Source: Microcoleus vaginatus HSN003 (GTDB lineage Bacteria > Cyanobacteriota > Cyanobacteriia > Cyanobacteriales > Microcoleaceae). From it: 64,000 nt of DNA. The notes under the pieces are model-generated. The model was not told the origin of the DNA. It ran no database searches and worked only from the letters and a program-made list of their open reading frames with translations. This document shows, piece after piece, positions 58,750 through 64,000 of this stretch. The DNA lies in contig NZ_CP031705.1 of NCBI RefSeq assembly GCF_022701255.1, positions 5,518,001-5,582,000 on the forward strand. Reading direction: 5' to 3'. The position numbers were made by a program, and so were the translations under genes. The number at the start of each line of letters is the position of its first letter. Position 1 is the first letter of the stretch.

Positions 58750-61512
58750 ATGAAACGTCTGATTGTTTGCTGTGATGGAACTTGGCAACAACTAAATAGT
58801 AGTTACCCAAGTAATGTGATTAAGCTTGCCCAGGCAGTGAAATCGACCGCCAGTGACGGGGTTCCGCAGATCGTGTTTTATGACGAGGGAATTGGATCGG
58901 ATAGTAACAAGATTTTGGGCGGAGCGACTGGACTAGGAATCGGTAGAAATATACAAGATGCCTATCGTTTTCTTTCTCTCAACTATCAGCCTGGTGACGA
59001 AATCTATTTATTCGGGTTCAGTCGCGGTGCTTACACAGTCAGGAGTCTAGCCGGGATGATTTATTGCTCCGGTCTTCTAGCCCGCCCTCATATTACCAGG
59101 GCATCAGAAGCTTACGAGCTTTACCGTAACCGAGACATTAAACCAAAGGATCGGGTAGCAGCCAATTACCGTGAAGATTATGGCGATCGCGTCCCGATTA
59201 CCTTACTTGGTTGTTTCGACACCGTTGGAGCCCTTGGTATTCCTACTCTACCCGCCTTCAAGAAGTATCACGAACAGCTCAATAAGAGATACAGATTCCA
59301 CGACACCACTTTAAATCAGTCAGTTCAGAATGCGTTGCACGCCGTGGCGATCGACGAAATTCGTGAAATCTTTGATGTTACCCCGATGAAAAAAAATCCT
59401 GATGTTGAGAACCAGCGGGTTATTCAAGTTTGGTTTCCAGGAGAACATGGCTGCATCGGGGGTGGAACAGAAGAATACAGCGGGTTATCAGATCCAGCCT
59501 TGCAGTGGATGTTGGATTCAACCCGCAACCTTGGATTGGGGATTGAATTTGATCCAAGCGTCATTCCCACAGGTATCAATCCTAATTATGAGATTGATTT
59601 TAAAAACGATCCTGGGGTCTTCAAATTGGCAGGAATTAAGTTCCGCGATGTAGGCGATGCCATTGAGAATCTTCATGAAAGCGGGATCAAGCGTTTGGAA
59701 CGCCGAAAAGACTACCGCCCCAAGAATCTAAAAAGCTTTTACTCAAACTTAAATCCAATTGAAGAGGAGATAGAAGAATTTATCAAGCTGCCGGAAGAGA
59801 CGGTTAGCAATCAATCGAATCCACCACAACCCAAAGAACAAACAATTATGTCTTCACAAATAAACCCCTCTATGTCTTCAAAAAGAGACACATCAAGAGA
59901 CGGATTTAAAAACAAAGTCGAGACTTTCCTTTTAACTAACTTGAAACCGTTTTGGAACTTCATTCAAAGCAACGAGGGGCTGAGCAAAAAAGTTAACAAA
60001 ACTCTGATTAACAATGCCATTCTCAAAATTCCAACTCGCCCCTATCCTTTTAGTGCCATGTCTCCCTACACCTCTTGGGATTCGTTAAACGATCGCACTT
60101 ATTCGGGACTCCAACTACCGCCTACTGATTGGAAGCCCTTAACGAATAAAAACTACATAGGGGTTAATTTAGCACCCACAGATAATTTTGAAAAAAATCT
60201 TCCTGATGTCAAGGAACTAGAGGTCTTGTATCGCAAAAGAGGAGAGACTAAATACTCGCCCAAATCCTCTCTGATTTTTCCCTATTTCGTGCAATGGTTT
60301 ACCGACAGTTTCCTGCGGACAGATCGGCTAGATCAGCGCAGAAATAGTTCCAACCACCAAATCGATCTGTGTAACGTCTATGGGTTGAACGCCAATATTA
60401 CTCGCCTGCTGAGATCTCATCAAGGAGGAAAGCTAAAAAGCCAAATTATTAATGGCGAAGAATATCCTCCTTTTTATTATGATGACAACGGACAGCCTAA
60501 GGAAGAATTCACAGGAATTCCGCATCTAATGGTCGGGGAAAACGAAAAAAAATCGGATAAAATCCCCTATGAAAAAAGAAAAAAATTATTTGTAATGGGG
60601 ATAGAGTTAGAGCGTGTCAATGTGCAAGTGGGCTATGTAATGCTCAATGTTCTTAGCTTAAGAGAACATAATCGCGTGTGCGACCTCTTGGCAAAAAACT
60701 ATCCAACTTGGGATGATGAACGCCTTTTCCAAACCGCCAGAAATATAGTGATGGCAGAGTTTCTGAAAATTGTGCTAGAGGATTATATCAACCACATTAC
60801 TCCCTATAACTTCCAATTCTTCACAGATCCCCCAGCATTTAATCATGAAAAATGGTATCGCACCAATTGGATGTCGGTAGAGTTTACTTTAGTTTATCGT
60901 TGGCATAGTATGCTGCCCGATAAGCTGATCCATGACGGCAAAGAAATGTCTATGCCGGAGACGATGTGGAACAATGATATGATTATCAACAAGGGTTTGG
61001 GAGCTATGTTTGAAGAAACTTGTTCCCAACCCGCAGCGCAATTGAGTTTATTTAATACGCCTGAGTTCCTAATTCCAACCGAGACCGCCAGTATTCGTGC
61101 AGGTCGTGCGGCGAAATTAAGAAGCTACAACGATTACCGCGAACTCTGTAAGTATCCAAGGGTGACTGATTTTGCTCAAATTACTAGCACTGAAGATGTC
61201 CAAAAAGAATTGAAACGATTGTACGGTCACGTAGACAACATTGAGTTGTATGTGGGACTCTACGCAGAAGATCTGCGGGCAAATTCAGCCTTACCTCCTT
61301 TAGTCGGACGACTGATAGGAATTGATGCCTTTTCTCAAGCTTTCACTAATCCTCTGCTAGCCGAAAATGTGTTTAATCCAGAAACTTTTTCACCTGTAGG
61401 TTGGGAAGAGGTTATGAATACCAAGACCCTCTCGCAGGTGTTGAATCGTAATGTTCCTCCCGGCAAAGAGTACAGAGTTTCTTTCTATAATGAGGGTTGG
61501 CAACGAGCTTAA
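58750..61512 (+). CDS. DUF2235 (Tle1-like) lipase fused to a cyclooxygenase-like fatty-acid dioxygenase
   Basis: A 920-residue two-domain protein. Residues 1-330 form a DUF2235/Tle1-type alpha/beta-hydrolase: CCDGTWQ, the nucleophile elbow GFS91RGAY, LGCFD157TVG and WFPGEH233 followed by GGG give a Ser-Asp-His set. A linker of about 100 polar residues follows. Residues 430-915 closely match animal cyclooxygenase: SLREHNRVCDLL, PTWDDERLFQTAR and VYRWHSMLPD, in which Tyr716 and His719 correspond to Tyr385 and the proximal haem His388. Gln515 matches Gln203, but the distal His207 position is Asp519. Ser862 aligns near Ser530. There is no EGF or membrane-binding module and no signal peptide. I infer fatty-acid release coupled to oxygenation. 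Confidence 0.88.
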   Translation: MKRLIVCCDGTWQQLNSSYPSNVIKLAQAVKSTASDGVPQIVFYDEGIGSDSNKILGGATGLGIGRNIQDAYRFLSLNYQPGDEIYLFGFSRGAYTVRSLAGMIYCSGLLARPHITRASEAYELYRNRDIKPKDRVAANYREDYGDRVPITLLGCFDTVGALGIPTLPAFKKYHEQLNKRYRFHDTTLNQSVQNALHAVAIDEIREIFDVTPMKKNPDVENQRVIQVWFPGEHGCIGGGTEEYSGLSDPALQWMLDSTRNLGLGIEFDPSVIPTGINPNYEIDFKNDPGVFKLAGIKFRDVGDAIENLHESGIKRLERRKDYRPKNLKSFYSNLNPIEEEIEEFIKLPEETVSNQSNPPQPKEQTIMSSQINPSMSSKRDTSRDGFKNKVETFLLTNLKPFWNFIQSNEGLSKKVNKTLINNAILKIPTRPYPFSAMSPYTSWDSLNDRTYSGLQLPPTDWKPLTNKNYIGVNLAPTDNFEKNLPDVKELEVLYRKRGETKYSPKSSLIFPYFVQWFTDSFLRTDRLDQRRNSSNHQIDLCNVYGLNANITRLLRSHQGGKLKSQIINGEEYPPFYYDDNGQPKEEFTGIPHLMVGENEKKSDKIPYEKRKKLFVMGIELERVNVQVGYVMLNVLSLREHNRVCDLLAKNYPTWDDERLFQTARNIVMAEFLKIVLEDYINHITPYNFQFFTDPPAFNHEKWYRTNWMSVEFTLVYRWHSMLPDKLIHDGKEMSMPETMWNNDMIINKGLGAMFEETCSQPAAQLSLFNTPEFLIPTETASIRAGRAAKLRSYNDYRELCKYPRVTDFAQITSTEDVQKELKRLYGHVDNIELYVGLYAEDLRANSALPPLVGRLIGIDAFSQAFTNPLLAENVFNPETFSPVGWEEVMNTKTLSQVLNRNVPPGKEYRVSFYNEGWQRA

Positions 61513-61588
61513 CGAGGTGACTGAAATAAAGTTGGGTTACAAATTGTGAAGTGCACGCCCTTCTTTTAAATGTATAGCTTCAGTTCAA

Positions 61589-61739
61589 TAGACCTCCCAG
61601 AAAAGCCAGTCTTGAACAGGCAGGATGCCTGTTCCACAATAATTATTGGAGAGGTCTAATAGACCTCTCCAGAAAAGCCACTCAAGGGCAGGCAAGATGC
61701 CTTACCCCTACTCCCCACAATAATTGTTGGAGATGTCTA
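61589..61739. repeat. two tandem MITE-like units with TAGACCTC...GAGGTCTA ends
   Basis: The gap between the two haem-enzyme genes (61513-61907) contains two head-to-tail units, 61589-61658 and 61660-61739. Each begins TAGACCTC and ends (T)GGAGAGGTCTA or a one-base variant, with a GGCAGGATGCCTG-type core. They share ends with the palindrome at 39020 and the core with 5712. No gene lies in this gap; the remainder is an AT-rich leader for the next gene. Confidence 0.75.
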
Positions 61740-61907
61740 ATAATAGCCGACAGTCCCAGTGGTGAGTTGTTCGTGGCTTATAGAATTACGCAATGAACCG
61801 CGAACAACTTAAACCTGAGAGCCCTAGACATCCCGTTAAAAATTAGGTAAATTACAACGGGAAAATGCCAACCATTATCCCCACAATCAGCTTTTAAAAG
61901 GTTATTT

Positions 61908-63110
61908 ATGAGCAAGAAGTTATTTACCGAATATCCAGAACAGGACGAGCTCAAATACTACGATCTTTTGGTTGAGCAAGCCAAGCTTCGGATGGATAAT
62001 CTTTACGGGGTTAAGGAGCGGGCACTGCGAGATACTCACGCCAAAACTCATGTTTGCGTTAAAGGAACTCTGGAAATTTTTGACTTTGATGAGGAAGCGA
62101 TTAAACGGGAATTGGGCAAACGCGCTTCGTTAAGTTCTTCGCAACTGAATGCGATTTCCCTTAAGCAAGGTTTGCTAGCAAAACCCAAACATTATCCTGT
62201 TTGGTTGCTATTTGCTAACGGGGCTACCAAAGTAGCCAATGATTTCGCCCGAGATTCGCGCTCAATTTCAGTGAAAGTCATGGGGGTGGAAGGGGAACGA
62301 CTGGCGCAAAGCCACGAGTCAAAAACCCAGGACATCATTGTTCACAATTCAGAGATATTTGTGAGCCAAACCATCAAAGATTACTACGGCTTTTTTTCTG
62401 CTCCTGTGGAATCACCAGATACATTGAAAAAGTGGCTAATGCGACATCCCAGACACTTTCTAGCGGTGTCAACGCTTACGGGTAGCCGGACTCCGAAGAG
62501 TTTGCTAACAGCAAAATATTGGAGCGGTTCACCCTCTGCTTTGGGTCTCAATCCCGATTTCGATCCCTCGCAGCCTGGTCTAGTTCCTGTCGAATATCCG
62601 GCTGTAATTAAGTATGGGTTTACTCCGGTTTCATGCGAACCACCGCACGACATAATTCCAGAACAATCTAGACCGGGAATTCCTAAAATGCCCTTTGTCG
62701 ATCGCGCTAAAGCCTTGGGTTTAGATCCCAATCAACCCGATAATTATTACCGGGATGACCTAATTCAAGCCCTGGCGAAACCTGACGCTCAATACTGTTG
62801 GGATTTTGGCATTCAGTTCCAAACCAGCCTAAAAATGCCGATCGACGATGGCATCAATGTCTGGAAGGAAAAGGAATCACCCTTCTTGAGAGTAGGTCGT
62901 CTCACCGTCAAGCATCAGATTATTGATTTTGAAAAACAATCTGATTTCAACGAAAACCTGAGATATTCTCCCTGGAACGGTTTGGCCGTCCATCGTCCAG
63001 TAGGCGCGATCAATCGGATACGCGGTGTTGTTTACCCAGTTGTAGCGAATTATCGGCTTCAAAAGCGAGGTCTTGTCCACCAAGAACCAACCGGAGAAGA
63101 AACATTTTAA
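61908..63110 (+). CDS. catalase-related haem protein (allene oxide synthase / hydroperoxide-processing type)
   Basis: A 400-residue catalase-fold protein. AKTH48VCVKGTLEIF carries the distal Thr-His of catalases and coral/cyanobacterial catalase-related allene oxide synthases. PVWLLFANGA, FARDSRSISVKVMGVEG and TQDIIVHN147 form the core. The proximal haem region is PWN...HRPVGAINRIR372GVVY376, with the R-x3-Y Tyr ligand spacing. It is shorter than true catalases (about 480 residues or more), lacking the C-terminal parts, as in hydroperoxide-converting relatives. It follows the lipase-cyclooxygenase fusion on the same strand, suggesting that it processes that enzyme's hydroperoxide product. The product type is not deducible. 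Confidence 0.85.
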   Translation: MSKKLFTEYPEQDELKYYDLLVEQAKLRMDNLYGVKERALRDTHAKTHVCVKGTLEIFDFDEEAIKRELGKRASLSSSQLNAISLKQGLLAKPKHYPVWLLFANGATKVANDFARDSRSISVKVMGVEGERLAQSHESKTQDIIVHNSEIFVSQTIKDYYGFFSAPVESPDTLKKWLMRHPRHFLAVSTLTGSRTPKSLLTAKYWSGSPSALGLNPDFDPSQPGLVPVEYPAVIKYGFTPVSCEPPHDIIPEQSRPGIPKMPFVDRAKALGLDPNQPDNYYRDDLIQALAKPDAQYCWDFGIQFQTSLKMPIDDGINVWKEKESPFLRVGRLTVKHQIIDFEKQSDFNENLRYSPWNGLAVHRPVGAINRIRGVVYPVVANYRLQKRGLVHQEPTGEETF

Positions 63111-63167
63111 GGGAATAATTTTTGTCGGGGACATCATTCCGGAAACGATATTAACAAGCGAAACCTT

Positions 63168-63198
63168 CAAAAAATCCCATCCCTTTTTAGGGGTGGGA
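63168..63198 (-). terminator. Rho-independent terminator of rpsD
   Basis: Read on the minus strand, CCCACCCC and GGGATGGG (63176-63197) form an 8-bp stem followed by ATTTTTTG. It lies about 150 bases downstream of the rpsD stop and may also insulate it from the convergent catalase-related gene. Confidence 0.55.
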
Positions 63199-63345
63199 GT
63201 GTTGAAAATTATTAATTTTTAGTGCTCAGTCCTTAGTCCTCATTATTCAGTAGCAATTAATCAATAACTGGGTTCGTACCCAATTATTAATTATTGTGCT
63301 AGCAACCAACTGATGACTAATGACCAACGACTGAGGACTAATAAC

Positions 63346-63954
63346 TTAAGCTTGCCGTGAGTAGTATTCCACCACTAGCAGTTCGTTAATCTGTAGAGCA
63401 ATCCACTCGCGTTCGATAACGCCGTTAACTTTGCCAATTAGTTTTTGCTTATCAAATTCCAAGTGATTCGGCAAGTGAGCCAAGCCTGGGTCTTTGAGAT
63501 TAGCTTCTACCATTGTGCGCGAGCGCTCTCTATTTTTCACCGCAACTACATCACCAGGCTTGCACTGATAGCTGGCGATATTGACTTCACGGTCATTGAC
63601 AGTTATGTGACCGTGATTTACCAATTGTCTAGCGGACGGAATGGTTGGAGCCATTCCCATCCGAAACACAGTATTGTCCAAGCGCATTTCCAAAAATTGC
63701 AGTAACACTTGACCTGTGGAGCCCGTGACACGGCGGGCTTTGCGGACGTAACGGAGCAGTTGGCGTTCCGTCACACCGTAATTGAAACGGAGTTTTTGCT
63801 TTTCTTGCAAGCGAACCGCGTACTCAGAGAGCTTTTTGCGGTTTTGACCGTGCTGTCCAGGCGGATAATCTCGTCTGGGAGTTTTGCGGGTTAGACCCGG
63901 CAACTCTTTCAGGCGACGGACGATTCTCAATCGGGGGCCTCGATATCGAGACAT
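63346..63954 (-). CDS. rpsD: 30S ribosomal protein S4
   Basis: A 202-residue ribosomal protein S4, a primary 16S rRNA-binding protein of the small subunit. The start [24 protein letters not shown] and [35 protein letters not shown] are typical of cyanobacterial/plastid S4. The S4 RNA-binding motif follows at about residues 92-150 ([28 protein letters not shown]). The full length is normal. It is transcribed alone towards the haem-enzyme genes; its promoter lies at or beyond the window edge. Confidence 0.98.
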   Translation of the reverse strand: MSRYRGPRLRIVRRLKELPGLTRKTPRRDYPPGQHGQNRKKLSEYAVRLQEKQKLRFNYGVTERQLLRYVRKARRVTGSTGQVLLQFLEMRLDNTVFRMGMAPTIPSARQLVNHGHITVNDREVNIASYQCKPGDVVAVKNRERSRTMVEANLKDPGLAHLPNHLEFDKQKLIGKVNGVIEREWIALQINELLVVEYYSRQA

Positions 63955-64000
63955 TTATTTTCCTCTCTAATATCTGTATGCAATTTTATGCAGACTCTAT

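Overview
The window is a piece of the chromosome of a filamentous cyanobacterium, most likely an Oscillatoriales-type organism (Microcoleus/Oscillatoria/Phormidium-like). This rests on the many GCGATCGC (HIP1) palindromes, cyanobacterium-restricted small families (DUF3146-, COP23- and TIGR04376-like), the neighbouring guaA and cbiD, the bifunctional arginine dihydrolase ArgZ/AgrE, GAF/PAS-rich signalling proteins, and a heavy load of insertion sequences, MITE-like palindromes and short tandem repeats. The genus is inference. I recognised no rRNA, tRNA or CRISPR array.

Layout. 0-6.9 kb: end of pth, small proteins, a CPBP protease, a dynamin-like GTPase whose start abuts an IS200/IS605-type remnant, argG, and a glycosyltransferase. 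7-12.7 kb: a REC-PAS-GAF-PAS histidine kinase and argZ/agrE. 12.9-19 kb: an IS701-family element (TTAG target duplication) that replaced the 3' end of a gene translationally overlapped with a large sacsin-like GHKL ATPase. 19-25 kb: gltA, sixA and a seven-sensor-domain diguanylate cyclase. 25-30 kb: a degenerate IS630 element, a DHH phosphoesterase, an HNH nuclease and a COP23-like secreted protein. 30-36.5 kb: an accessory stretch with a frameshifted AAA-WD40 gene, an MTHFS-family protein, a macro-domain protein and a TIR-AAA protein. 36.7-43.1 kb: small proteins, an AMIN/beta-lactamase-fold protein, a DUF4342-like protein, a histone-deacetylase-family enzyme between degenerate duplicated segments, an antitoxin remnant and a PIN-domain protein. 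43-56 kb: ABC-F ATPase, an intact IS630 element, envelope and coiled-coil proteins, pirin, guaA, cbiD and an MFS transporter. 56.9-58.6 kb: a complete IS4-family element with 9-bp target duplication. 58.7-63.1 kb: two linked haem/lipid genes, then rpsD on the opposite strand.

The outstanding feature is 58750-63110. A single 920-residue ORF joins an N-terminal DUF2235/Tle1-like alpha/beta-hydrolase (GFSRG nucleophile elbow) to a C-terminal domain closely resembling animal cyclooxygenase (prostaglandin H synthase), with the Tyr-Arg-Trp-His haem/radical motif conserved but Asp in place of the distal His. The next gene in the same direction encodes a short catalase-related haem protein of the kind that processes fatty-acid hydroperoxides. 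I infer a compact three-step oxylipin pathway: release a fatty acid, oxygenate it, and convert the hydroperoxide.

Other points of interest are the IS701-truncated, possibly split sacsin-like system; the homopolymer-dependent split of the AAA-WD40 gene; the TIR-AAA protein with Gln at the usual catalytic Glu; and several families of palindromic repeats, one ending exactly in a stop codon.
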